Part shown: positions 32,942-40,586 of the stretch, piece by piece
Position numbering within the stretch: position 1 is the first letter of the stretch
How the letters are laid out: the number at the start of each line of letters is the position of its first letter
Source of the DNA: an uncultured Prevotella sp.
GTDB lineage: Bacteria > Bacteroidota > Bacteroidia > Bacteroidales > Bacteroidaceae
Length of the DNA stretch: 43,622 bases
Direction: 5' to 3'
Assembly: GCA_900540375.1 (NCBI GenBank)
Contig: UQFS01000033.1
Span: 1-43,622, forward strand
Translations under genes and position numbers: made by a program
Notes under the pieces: generated by a model
Database searches by the model: none
Seen by the model: only the letters and a program-made list of their open reading frames with translations
What the model was told of the DNA's origin: nothing

Positions 32942-33583
32942 ATGAAAAGACACAATTATCTTTGGAGTACCATGTTGATAGCGTGCTGCTTCCTGACTGC
33001 TTCCTGTGACAACGACAATGACGAATATATAGGCAAGCCGTACGACACCACACTGACCATCCAGCCAGAATGCGGCATTGATGGTATTCCTGCCACCTCC
33101 TATTATTTTCACCCGTGCATCTATGCAACCAATGACCAAGGCGATACCGTTAATGTATTCTCGCTCCATGAAATCAATGGATTTGATTACGAGGAAGGCA
33201 ACAAATACGTCGTCCGCATACACGCTACGCCCAATAAGAAAGAAGCCGTTTGGGGCGATGCTCCCGCTTATTATTACAACCTGACACAAATAATCAGCAA
33301 GACATACGTGGGCATAAACACCATGGGAGTTCACCGTGAGACTTATCGACTGCATTGGCAGGAATCAAGTGAATCGAAAGATTTTCCTCACTTCGATGCC
33401 ACAAACGTAAAAACAGGCGAGAAAACCATCTTTGTATATGGTGAAATCATTGGATTCAAGCCGACTGTCAATGTCTCTACATCTGCCCCTGAAGACACGA
33501 CAGTGACCGTGGATGTTTATCCAAGAAGTGAGCCGACCAACAGCGTCAGCAATCACAAAGCCCTATATAGAATAGTAAAGTAG
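32942..33583 (+). CDS. DUF4377-like surface lipoprotein
   Basis: A 213-aa predicted lipoprotein. Residues 1-21 form a lipoprotein signal peptide, with the lipobox LTASC (C22) followed by DNDNDE, an acidic run that fits the surface-export signal of Bacteroidetes lipoproteins. Residues about 70-100 (HEINGFDYEEGNKYVVRIHA) match the pattern of DUF4377 domains ('I.GF.YE.G..Y.L.V'). Function unknown. It stands alone with a weak promoter. Its base composition is AT-richer than that of the core genes around it, which suggests acquired DNA. Confidence 0.7.
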   Translation: MKRHNYLWSTMLIACCFLTASCDNDNDEYIGKPYDTTLTIQPECGIDGIPATSYYFHPCIYATNDQGDTVNVFSLHEINGFDYEEGNKYVVRIHATPNKKEAVWGDAPAYYYNLTQIISKTYVGINTMGVHRETYRLHWQESSESKDFPHFDATNVKTGEKTIFVYGEIIGFKPTVNVSTSAPEDTTVTVDVYPRSEPTNSVSNHKALYRIVK

Positions 33584-33863
33584 TTCTGACGCAAATGCAT
33601 CACCCGCTTATTACATGGATAAGATAATTGGATTAATAAGTAGGGTGTCCAGTTTGTTGTGCCAATTTTAGCTCACTTTTCTGAGTGTCTTGGTCCGTTC
33701 TGTAACCCAATTCTTGGGCAGGTGCTCGGTTGACCAGGCACTAATGTCCTTCAGTTTCACATTTACAATGCGCTCTTTGAGAACGCGACAAGCTCGTTGA
33801 GCAATTGGCAACACTCTCGACAGAAGAATTGGCAGAATTATTTGCAAAAAAGAATTAGAACTC
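33584..33863. other. Spacer with gene debris upstream of the DUF1016 gene
   Basis: 280 nt without an intact gene. On the - strand 33668-33780 encodes a protein-like C-terminal tail (KLKDISAWSTEHLPKNW, then a stop at 33668). On the + strand 33781-33857 encodes another (see the pseudogene entry). The two meet near 33780, which suggests a rearrangement junction. I could not assign either to a family. Confidence 0.45.
33781..33857 (+). pseudogene. Truncated 3' end of an unidentified gene
   Basis: The frame ERDKLVEQLATLSTEELAELF..., ending in a stop at 33855-33857, has strongly protein-like helical composition, but is preceded at once by an in-frame TGA (33778-33780). Only about 25 codons survive. 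The stop lies 6 nt before the DUF1016 ATG, the spacing of adjacent genes in an operon, so this may be the relic of the gene that once preceded the nuclease. Confidence 0.4.
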
Positions 33864-35057
33864 ATGGATAAAGACAACAATATCATCAAGCCTTTCGGCA
33901 CCCTTACACCGGCTTTGCGCAAAGCTGTCGACAACATAAAGCAGGCCATCCTTGAAAGCCAGCTTCGTGCCACCAAGTATGCCAACAGTGTGGAGCTGTC
34001 ACTGTATTATGGCATCGGGCATTACATCTCCGACAACTCAAGAGATGGATATTGGGGAACCAATGCTATTGAGACCATCAGCGAGCAACTACAAAAGGAA
34101 CTTCCAGGTCTGAGGGGGTATTCCGCTACATCTCTGAAGAGCATGAGACGGTTCTATGAAGTATGGAAAGACGACATAGAGCGTCAAAACGGAGATTCTG
34201 TAATATCGGCAGCCACGGCGGCCGATTTAGGCAACTCGTTGAATGTCAACCCAAATGAGTTAATGCCATTAAATCGGCAGCCAACGGCTGGCGAAATTAC
34301 AGATTTTAACATCAAAGAATTCTTGTCCCTTAGTTTTACCCACCATATAGAGATAATACGTAAGACCAAGACGTTTGAAGAAAGATTTTTCTACATACAT
34401 GAAGCTATTGTTGGCCAATGGAACAAGTACAAACTGCGCGATGCATTGAAGGCTGACCTGTACCATCATCAGGAACAACTGCCCAACAATTTTGCCAAGA
34501 CCGTACCGACCTCACAGGCGTTGAAAGCGATACAGATGTTCAAGGACGAGTATCTGCTCGACTTCATGAACGTCGAGGAGTTGGGGGAGCGTGACAAAGA
34601 GGATATTGATGAGCGAGTAGTCGAGCAAGCCATCATCCACAATGTGAAGAACTTCATCATGACCTTCGGGAAGGACTTTACGTTTGTTGGCAATCAGTAT
34701 CATTTGGAGAAGTTCGGACATGAGCTGTTCCCTGACTTGCTTTTCTTCAACAGAGAGCTGGCAGCCCTCGTTTGCGTGGAACTAAAGCGTGGGGATTTCA
34801 AGCCATCGTATCTTGGTCAGCTGAGTGCCTATCTGAAAGTGCTTGACGACACGGTCAAAAAGCCTTTTGAGAACCCAAGCATAGGACTTATTCTCTGCAA
34901 GAGTGCAGACAAGACTTTCGTCGAGTATCTCATTCAAGACTATGACCGTCCGATGGGCGTCGCCACATACAAGTCAAAGGAGGACATTCTTAAAGTCCTG
35001 CCGCCAGCCGAGGAGTTGGAAAAGCTATTGGATGGTGAAGACAAGAAAGAAGAATGA
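33864..35057 (+). CDS. YhcG/DUF1016-family PD-(D/E)XK nuclease domain protein
   Basis: A 397-aa cytoplasmic protein. The N-terminal DUF1016_N domain (about 10-200) has the typical helical pattern NSVELSLYYGIGHYISDNSR, GYSATSLKSMRRFYEVW and SFTHHIEIIRKTKTFEERFFY. The C-terminal YhcG domain is a predicted nuclease with D291 in LFPDLLFF and E306-x-K308 in VCVELKRGDF, giving a complete D-(E)xK site, then KPSYLGQLSAYLKVLDD and IGLILCKSADK. Such genes often occur inside type I restriction-modification loci or stand alone in mobile regions. Here no hsdR, hsdM or hsdS is present, so it is solitary. The role of the family is not settled; DNA repair or phage defence has been suggested. Confidence 0.9.
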   Translation: MDKDNNIIKPFGTLTPALRKAVDNIKQAILESQLRATKYANSVELSLYYGIGHYISDNSRDGYWGTNAIETISEQLQKELPGLRGYSATSLKSMRRFYEVWKDDIERQNGDSVISAATAADLGNSLNVNPNELMPLNRQPTAGEITDFNIKEFLSLSFTHHIEIIRKTKTFEERFFYIHEAIVGQWNKYKLRDALKADLYHHQEQLPNNFAKTVPTSQALKAIQMFKDEYLLDFMNVEELGERDKEDIDERVVEQAIIHNVKNFIMTFGKDFTFVGNQYHLEKFGHELFPDLLFFNRELAALVCVELKRGDFKPSYLGQLSAYLKVLDDTVKKPFENPSIGLILCKSADKTFVEYLIQDYDRPMGVATYKSKEDILKVLPPAEELEKLLDGEDKKEE

Positions 35058-35070
35058 AATGTTTTCCCGA

Positions 35071-35110
35071 AAAGAAAATCAGCGGCTCAGAGAAGTCTCT
35101 AAGTCGCTGA
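35071..35110 (-). terminator. Rho-independent terminator of tRNA-Met
   Basis: On the - strand a 15-bp stem (35110-35096 with 35093-35079, two G-U pairs, tiny loop) is followed by TTTTCTTTT. It starts 10 nt after the tRNA end and lies between the convergent DUF1016 gene and the tRNA. Confidence 0.8.
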
Positions 35111-35119
35111 CTTTGAGTG

Positions 35120-35193
35120 TGGACCAGCCAGGGCTTGAACCTGGGACCTCCAGATTATGAGTCTGTTGCTCTAACCAACTGAGCTACAAGTCC
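35120..35193 (-). tRNA. tRNA-Met (CAT)
   Basis: A 74-nt cloverleaf on the - strand: acceptor GGACTTG/CTGGTCC (one T-T mismatch), D stem GCTC/GAGC, anticodon loop CTCATAA (CAT), T arm CCAGG-TTCAAGC-CCTGG, discriminator A, no encoded CCA. A CAT anticodon could also belong to tRNA-Ile2 (lysidine-modified) or the initiator. The G-C first pair and lack of three G-C pairs in the anticodon stem argue against the initiator. Elongator Met is the best call. Confidence 0.85.
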
Positions 35194-35232
35194 AACTTAT
35201 GCGGGTCGAAGAGGCCGATAAGATTTGTGGTG

Positions 35233-35264
35233 CAAAGATACAAGTTTCCAGTCGAATAGCCAAA
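35233..35264 (-). promoter_or_regulatory. Promoter of tRNA-Met
   Basis: On the - strand TTTG (CAAA at 35261-35264), 20 nt, then TATCTTTG (35240-35233): full consensus. The tRNA 5' end is 40 nt downstream. Confidence 0.8.
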
Positions 35265-35301
35265 TATTTTTTGTGAAAAGTAGATAATAAGTCTTCACTA
35301 T

Positions 35302-35333
35302 ATTGGCTGTTAGGGCTAATTTGACTATCTTTG
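35302..35333 (+). promoter_or_regulatory. Promoter of the calcium ATPase-ribF operon
   Basis: ATTG at 35302-35305, 20 nt, then TATCTTTG at 35326-35333. The start codon is 30 nt downstream. It is divergent from the tRNA-Met promoter. Confidence 0.75.
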
Positions 35334-35363
35334 CAAACAATAAACACAGAGTAGCAGAAATTG

Positions 35364-38093
35364 ATGAAAAGCGAACAGATACCACACACTGACCCTCATG
35401 CGGGGCTCAGTGACGAGCAGGTGAGAACCAGCCGACAACAATATGGCGACAACGTGCTCACTCCACCCAAGAAGACTTCCCTTTGGAAGCTCTACCTCGA
35501 CAAATACCGTGATCCCATCATCCAGATTCTTCTTATAGCCGCACTGGTGTCTCTGGTACTGGCCTTTGTGGAGCATGACTTTGTGGAGACGCTGGGCATT
35601 TTCATCGCTATCTTCATTGCCACGACGGTAGGCTTCTACTTTGAATGCGACGCCGCGCGCAAGTTCCGCGTGCTCACCGCCATCAACGAGGATCAGCCCG
35701 TGAAGGTACGACGCGACGGAAAGGTGATGGAAGTTCCTCGCCGCGACGTTGTCGTGGGCGACATCATCCTGATGGAGACGGGCGACGAGGTGCCCGCCGA
35801 CGCTGTCCTCGTGGAAGCTGTTAACCTGCAAATCGATGAGTCGAGTCTGACCGGCGAGCCTCTGACTTCCAAGTCGGTGACGAACGAGCAAGGCCAACAG
35901 GCTGCGGACGCTGCCAGTCAACATTCAACACTCAACTTTCAACACTCAGCTTTCGCTGCAAGTCAACATTCATCACTCAACACTCAACATTCTTCCGAGG
36001 CTTATCCCAAGAACGTGATCCTTCGCTCCACGATGGTGATGAATGGTCACGGCACCGCCATTGTCACGCGTGTCGGCGACAGTACCGAGATCGGCAAGGT
36101 GGCTACTGAGGCGACAGAAGCCACACAGACTAAGACCCCACTGAATATACAGCTAGGCAAACTGGCCAAGCTCATCTCCAAGGTAGGCACCGGCGTCTCC
36201 ATTGCCGCCTTTGTCATCTTCCTCGGCCACGACATTCTCACCAACAGTCTTTGGCACACCAACAACTATCTCGCCATGCTGCAAGTGGTGCTGAACTACT
36301 TCATGATGGCCGTCACGCTGATTGTCATGGCCGTACCCGAGGGTTTGCCGATGGCCGTGACGCTTGCCTTAGCGCTGAACATGCGTCGGATGCTGAAATT
36401 AAACAACCTCGTACGCAAGCTGCACGCCTCGGAGACGATGGGAGCAGTCACCGTCATCTGTACCGACAAGACGGGCACGCTGACCCAAAACCGCATGACC
36501 GTCCACGACATCCAGCTCGTTGAGGGCGACCGCCTCGTCAAAGCAGAAGAAGCCAGCGGTGCGACAAAAGACGGATTTGCCGAAGCTGTTGCTGCCAACA
36601 CCACGGCAGAACTCGGCGAAAACAACGCGCCCATCGGCAACCCCACCGAAGGAGCGCTGCTCATGTGGCTGCAACAGCAGGGCAAGGACTACCAGCAACA
36701 GAGAGCATCGCAGCCCGTTGACAGTCAGATTCCCTTTTCCACAGAAAAGAAATACATGGCCACCACGGTCATCCGTGGCGACAAAAAACGTACATATATA
36801 AAAGGAGCGCCTGAGATCATCGCCTCACTGTGCGGCCTCGCCGAGCCTCAGCTGAGCCATCTGCGGGAAGTGCTGTTGGGCTATCAGCGTCAGGCCATGC
36901 GCACGCTGGCCTTTGCCTGGCGTGACGGCGACTTCAGCGAAGAGGGCGGCTACACGTTCCAGGGTATCGCCGCCATCAGCGATCCCGTACGCAAAGACGT
37001 ACCTTCGGCCGTATCCACCTGTCGTGGCGCCGGCATCAAGATCAAGGTTGTCACCGGCGACACCTCAGCCACAGCCGTGGAGATAGCCCGGCAGATCGGC
37101 ATATGGCCCAAGGAAGACACCACCCAAGCCGAAGAGCTCCGTTGGCATATCACCGGCAGCGACTTTGCCGCACTGAGCGATGAGGAAGCCTACGACCGCG
37201 TAGAGGACATCCGCGTGATGTCGCGCGCCCGTCCTACCGACAAGCAGCGCCTCGTGCAACTCCTTCAGAAACACGGCGAAGTGGTTGCCGTCACCGGTGA
37301 CGGCACCAATGACGCGCCGGCCCTCAACCACGCCCACGTTGGACTCTCCCTCGGTTCGGGCACGTCGGTAGCCAAGCAAGCTTCCGACATCACCCTACTC
37401 GACGACAGCTTCCACTCCATCGCCAATGCCGTGATGTGGGGCCGCTCACTCTACAAAAACATTCAGCGGTTTCTCTTCTTCCAGCTCGTCGTCAACGTCA
37501 GCGCCCTGCTGCTCGTCCTCGGCGGCAGCATCATCGGCACGGAGATGCCACTCACGGTGACACAGATCCTCTGGGTCAACCTGATCATGGACACCTTTGC
37601 CGCCATGGCCCTGGCCTCGTTGCCACCCTCGCGGGAAGTGATGAAGGACAAGCCGCGCAAGCCTTCCGAGTTCATCATCTCGAAGTCGATGGGACGCGGC
37701 ATCCTCGGCTGCGGCTTCATGTTCTTCGCCATCATGCTTGTCTTCCTCATCTGGTGCGAGCGACATGGCGTGGGCAGCATCATCGACGTACACGAGTTGA
37801 CGCTGTTCTTCACCACCTTTGTCATGCTCCAGTTCTGGAATCTCTTCAACGCGAAGTGCTTAGGCTCCACGCACAGTGCCTTCCACAACCTGCGCCACGA
37901 CGGCGGTCTGCTGCTCGTTTTGCTGCTGATCTTCTGTGGGCAGTGGCTCATCGTCACCTTCGGCGGCCGCATGTTCCGCACGCAACCGTTGAGTGCTGAG
38001 GAATGGCTCATCATCACGGTTGCCACATCCGGGGTTCTTATTGCCGGTGAGCTATGGCGGGCCATCAAACGAATCAAGGAGGCCAAAGCATGA
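35364..38093 (+). CDS. PMCA-type calcium-translocating P-type ATPase
   Basis: A 909-aa inner-membrane pump, probably exporting Ca2+. In order: cation-ATPase N-terminal segment (HAGLSDEQVRTSRQQYGDNV); two membrane helices near 55-95; actuator domain with SSLTGEPLTSKS; helices 3-4 with MAVPEGLPMAVTLAL; phosphorylation motif ICTDKTGTLTQN; nucleotide-binding domain (KGAPE); hinge VTGDGTNDAPAL; and C-terminal helices with WVNLIMDTFAAMALAS, a sequence typical of type IIB (PMCA-like) pumps. The start is the ATG at 35364 rather than the in-frame TTG before it. Residues 183-212, just after the actuator loop, are a 15-residue tandem duplication rich in Ser, Gln and His that is foreign to the family. 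It overlaps ribF by 4 nt (ATGA). Confidence 0.93.
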   Translation: MKSEQIPHTDPHAGLSDEQVRTSRQQYGDNVLTPPKKTSLWKLYLDKYRDPIIQILLIAALVSLVLAFVEHDFVETLGIFIAIFIATTVGFYFECDAARKFRVLTAINEDQPVKVRRDGKVMEVPRRDVVVGDIILMETGDEVPADAVLVEAVNLQIDESSLTGEPLTSKSVTNEQGQQAADAASQHSTLNFQHSAFAASQHSSLNTQHSSEAYPKNVILRSTMVMNGHGTAIVTRVGDSTEIGKVATEATEATQTKTPLNIQLGKLAKLISKVGTGVSIAAFVIFLGHDILTNSLWHTNNYLAMLQVVLNYFMMAVTLIVMAVPEGLPMAVTLALALNMRRMLKLNNLVRKLHASETMGAVTVICTDKTGTLTQNRMTVHDIQLVEGDRLVKAEEASGATKDGFAEAVAANTTAELGENNAPIGNPTEGALLMWLQQQGKDYQQQRASQPVDSQIPFSTEKKYMATTVIRGDKKRTYIKGAPEIIASLCGLAEPQLSHLREVLLGYQRQAMRTLAFAWRDGDFSEEGGYTFQGIAAISDPVRKDVPSAVSTCRGAGIKIKVVTGDTSATAVEIARQIGIWPKEDTTQAEELRWHITGSDFAALSDEEAYDRVEDIRVMSRARPTDKQRLVQLLQKHGEVVAVTGDGTNDAPALNHAHVGLSLGSGTSVAKQASDITLLDDSFHSIANAVMWGRSLYKNIQRFLFFQLVVNVSALLLVLGGSIIGTEMPLTVTQILWVNLIMDTFAAMALASLPPSREVMKDKPRKPSEFIISKSMGRGILGCGFMFFAIMLVFLIWCERHGVGSIIDVHELTLFFTTFVMLQFWNLFNAKCLGSTHSAFHNLRHDGGLLLVLLLIFCGQWLIVTFGGRMFRTQPLSAEEWLIITVATSGVLIAGELWRAIKRIKEAKA
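35910..35999 (+). repeat. 45-nt in-frame tandem duplication inside the calcium ATPase gene
   Basis: Two 45-nt units (35910-35954, 35955-35999) begin alike for 27 nt with two mismatches, then diverge. They are built of CAACATTCA/CAACACTCA-type steps. They encode AASQHSTLNFQHSAF and AASQHSSLNTQHSSE. The same CATTCATCA..CAACATTC text forms the sufS-rnhB spacer at 19281-19303. Confidence 0.85.
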
Positions 38094-39055
38094 AAACCAT
38101 CTATTTAGACAAAGACAGTACGGAGGACCTGGAACCGTCCGTGGCCACCATCGGTTTCTTCGACGGCGTGCACCGAGGCCACCGCTTCCTCATCGGACAG
38201 GTCACCGACGAAGCTCGTCGGCGTGGTCTGCGGTCGATGGTCATCACCTTCGACCAGCATCCCCGTCAGGTATTGCAACAGAACTATCAGCCTCAGCTGC
38301 TATCCACACTCGAAAACAAGCTCGTACTGCTCTCGCGCACCGGTGTTGACTACGTCGTGGTCGTGCATTTCGACCTTGCGCTGGCATCGCTGAGTGCCCA
38401 GCAGTTCATGGAGTTGATTGTCCGTCAGCAGCTTCGTGTCAAGCAACTGGTCATCGGCTATGACAACCGCTTTGGTCACGACCGCACCGAGGGCTTCAGC
38501 GACTATGTGCGCTATGGCCGCGAGATGGGCATCGACGTGGTGCAGAGCGAGCCATATTTGCTCCACGGCGTGAAAATCAGCTCGTCGGTGGTACGCTCGT
38601 TTATTCAGGCAGGCGAGATAGAGATGGTCAACGAGTGCCTGGGCTATCCCTACACGATAGAGGGCAAAGTCGTGGACGGCGTGAAGGAGGGACGCCGCCT
38701 GGGCTTCCCCACGGCCAACCTCGTCCCTTCCAGCCTCACTCAGCTTTTGCCAGCCGCCGGCGTCTACGGCGTGAAAGTGCGCACTGAGGGTAGTATGACG
38801 CTGCGGCCGGGCATGACCAACATTGGCATGCGGCCTACCTTCGGCGGACATCATCAGACGGTAGAAACCAACATCTTCGACTTCGAGGGCGACATCTACG
38901 GCCAACGGCTGCTCCTCTCGTTCTATTGCCGCATCCGCAACGAGCGCAGATTCGACAACGTTGAGCAGCTCATCCAACAATTGCGTCAAGACAGAAAAGA
39001 CATAGAAGAGCGGTTCCACCACCATGGCACCATCGTGCCGACATCCCGTGACTGA
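38090..39055 (+). CDS. ribF: Bifunctional riboflavin kinase/FAD synthetase
   Basis: Converts riboflavin to FMN and then FAD; cytoplasmic, 321 aa. The N-terminal nucleotidyltransferase domain shows ATIGFFDGVHRGHRFLI, TFDQHPRQVL and the later VIGYDNRFGHDRTEG and SSSVVRSFIQAGEI. The C-terminal flavokinase domain shows GRRLGFPTANL, AAGVYGVKV and TNIGMRPTFGG, then VETNIFDFEGDIYGQ. The ATG at 38090 overlaps the ATPase stop (ATGA), implying coupled translation. No FMN riboswitch was recognised upstream. Confidence 0.95.
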   Translation: MKTIYLDKDSTEDLEPSVATIGFFDGVHRGHRFLIGQVTDEARRRGLRSMVITFDQHPRQVLQQNYQPQLLSTLENKLVLLSRTGVDYVVVVHFDLALASLSAQQFMELIVRQQLRVKQLVIGYDNRFGHDRTEGFSDYVRYGREMGIDVVQSEPYLLHGVKISSSVVRSFIQAGEIEMVNECLGYPYTIEGKVVDGVKEGRRLGFPTANLVPSSLTQLLPAAGVYGVKVRTEGSMTLRPGMTNIGMRPTFGGHHQTVETNIFDFEGDIYGQRLLLSFYCRIRNERRFDNVEQLIQQLRQDRKDIEERFHHHGTIVPTSRD

Positions 39056-39109
39056 AGCCGGACACACTCAGCAACAACCCATAAAAAAATTCAATCAGTC
39101 ATTCGACCC

Positions 39110-39949
39110 ATGAAAAGAAGTTTATTACACGATATAGCCAACATCGTCTTATACGTCATCCTGTTTCTGCTCATCCAGTTGGTCGTCACCTTTGCCGTCG
39201 CGATCATCGCCATGTGGATCGGCGGCACACCTTGGTCGGCCATCAGCCAGCATCTCCAAGCCGGTGCGCTGGGACTTGACAGCAAGGAACTGGTCGCTGC
39301 CACAGCCATCAGCAGCGTCCTCACCTTTTGTCTTTTTGTCGTCTGCCACTGGGCTCCTGTCAAGCGCGACTGGTTGGCCACACGACCTTGGACAGCGCTG
39401 ACATGGGTAGTACTCCTTGCCCTTGGCACCATCCTGCCGTCGGAATGGCTTGTGGAGCGCATGGGGATCACACTGCCGGAGAGCACCGAGAAACTCTTTG
39501 AGAGCATCATGGGTGAGCCGCTCGGCTATGTCGCCATCGGCATTTTGGCGCCGTTGGTAGAGGAACTCGTCTTCCGCGGTGCCATACTCCGTACCCTGCT
39601 TAAGCTCTTCGACCGCAAATGGCATTGGGTGGCTATCGTCATCTCAGCGCTCATCTTCGGTGCCGTGCACATGAATGTCCCACAGTTTGTCCACGCCGCG
39701 CTCATTGGCTTGCTTTTAGGCTGGATGTACTACCGCACCGACTCTATCGTTCCCGGTGTGGCTTTCCACTGGGTCAACAACACGGTGGCCTTTGTGATGT
39801 TCCACATGATGCCGCAGATGAACGACGGCAAGCTCATTGATCTCTTCCACGGCAACCACACCACAATGATGCTCAGCCTGCTCTTCTCGCTCTGCATCTT
39901 CCTCCCCGCCCTGTTCCAGCTCAGCATCAGGCTGAAGCGGGCAGAGTGA
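39110..39949 (+). CDS. CPBP-family intramembrane glutamic endopeptidase
   Basis: A 279-aa membrane protein with about seven hydrophobic segments. The CAAX-protease/bacteriocin-processing (Abi) domain shows the three family motifs: PLVEELVFRGAIL (EExxxR), ISALIFGAVHMN (FxxxH) and FHWVNNTVAF (HxxxN). These residues form the active site in the membrane. Members act in prenyl-protein processing in eukaryotes; bacterial substrates are mostly unknown. It follows ribF after 54 nt on the same strand and may be co-transcribed. No terminator hairpin is obvious right after it. Confidence 0.9.
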   Translation: MKRSLLHDIANIVLYVILFLLIQLVVTFAVAIIAMWIGGTPWSAISQHLQAGALGLDSKELVAATAISSVLTFCLFVVCHWAPVKRDWLATRPWTALTWVVLLALGTILPSEWLVERMGITLPESTEKLFESIMGEPLGYVAIGILAPLVEELVFRGAILRTLLKLFDRKWHWVAIVISALIFGAVHMNVPQFVHAALIGLLLGWMYYRTDSIVPGVAFHWVNNTVAFVMFHMMPQMNDGKLIDLFHGNHTTMMLSLLFSLCIFLPALFQLSIRLKRAE

Positions 39950-40148
39950 TCTCATCGGCCCGAAGTTCAAGCATTCCAAGCACATTGCAAACAACATTTC
40001 TTTACAAAGTGCCTTCAACTTTCTCTCTCAATCTAGAGAGCGAAAGATCAGCTCACCAGCCTAAAATCGACAAAAAGCGAAGTTCATCCATCGTTTTTTG
40101 CTCATTCTTGGGTACAGAAAGGTACTTTGATGCGATCATCTCGGCGTA

Positions 40149-40219
40149 ATGACATGGTCAGAAAGGCAAGATGACAAGGTCAGAAAGGCGAGATGACTTG
40201 ATCAGAAAGCCTTTCTGAT
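40149..40219. repeat. Three 22-nt tandem repeats plus hairpin
   Basis: Units at 40149-40170, 40171-40192 and 40193-40213 share ATGACnnGgTCAGAAAGgC. The first two differ at two positions and the third is more diverged. The third unit merges into a hairpin in which ATCAGAAAG (40201-40209) pairs with CTTTCTGAT (40211-40219). Confidence 0.85.
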
Positions 40220-40222
40220 GAA

Positions 40223-40240
40223 AAATTCTCTAGAGAATTT
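40223..40240. repeat. 18-bp perfect palindrome
   Basis: AAATTCTCTAGAGAATTT is its own reverse complement with no spacer. It lies 3 nt after the tandem-repeat hairpin. Confidence 0.8.
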
Positions 40241-40319
40241 GGAGAGAAAAAGATACTTTCATTCTTACAGGAAACTGATTTTCATATAACACCCTAATTA
40301 TCAAAAAGATACAAAAACA

Positions 40320-40343
40320 CTCTGATTTTCGCAAAAATCAGAG
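40320..40343 (-). terminator. Candidate terminator downstream of the pectate lyase gene
   Basis: Perfect 10-bp stem (40320-40329 with 40334-40343) and a 4-nt loop. On the - strand it is followed by TGTTTTTGTATCTTTTTG. It lies about 245 nt after the pectate lyase stop, an unusually long distance. Confidence 0.55.
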
Positions 40344-40463
40344 CCGAGGAGGTCTTCGTGGAAAAGAATCGATTCTCAACGCTCGTTTTTTGTCAGTATT
40401 CACAACAAGGAAGGGTATGTATAACGAAAGGAGAATGGTCATCAAAACGCATAAGATGCTCGT

Positions 40464-40580
40464 GTGCCCCCCTCGGGGCACCTCAGCAAGAAACAGAGAA
40501 GGATTTTAAATCCCCGGTCTGCGCTCCTTCGTCGCTTGACCGAGGTTACCTATGATTCAGCCCCCGTTGAGGCCGTGAAT
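40464..40580. repeat. REP-like block of GC-rich inverted repeats
   Basis: GTGCCCC and GGGGCAC pair at 40464-40481. Then come GGATTTTAAATCC, the arms CGGTC...GACCG around a run of CG-rich triplets, and GGTTACCTATGATTCAGCCCC. The layout is that of a dispersed intergenic element rather than a gene. Copies elsewhere cannot be checked here. Confidence 0.5.
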
Positions 40581-40586
40581 GATGTG

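Larger units (their letters stand above)
39950..40586. other. 637-nt gene-free region rich in repeats and palindromes
   Basis: No supported gene; the short open frames here have no family resemblance. It contains three 22-nt tandem repeats, an 18-bp perfect palindrome, a 10-bp perfect hairpin that may end the pectate lyase transcript, a GC hairpin and a GGTC...GACC repeat-like segment, each listed separately. The two flanking genes (CPBP protease on +, pectate lyase on -) converge on it. Confidence 0.75.

Noticed and set aside
33600..35193. Integrative element attached at tRNA-Met
   Set aside because: No direct copy of the tRNA 3' end was seen to the left, and no integrase is present. The nuclease gene alone does not make an element.
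39946..40149. 67-codon open frame at the left of the 40-kb gap
   Set aside because: Overlaps the end of the CPBP gene, is Ser-rich low-complexity, and has no promoter or family match.
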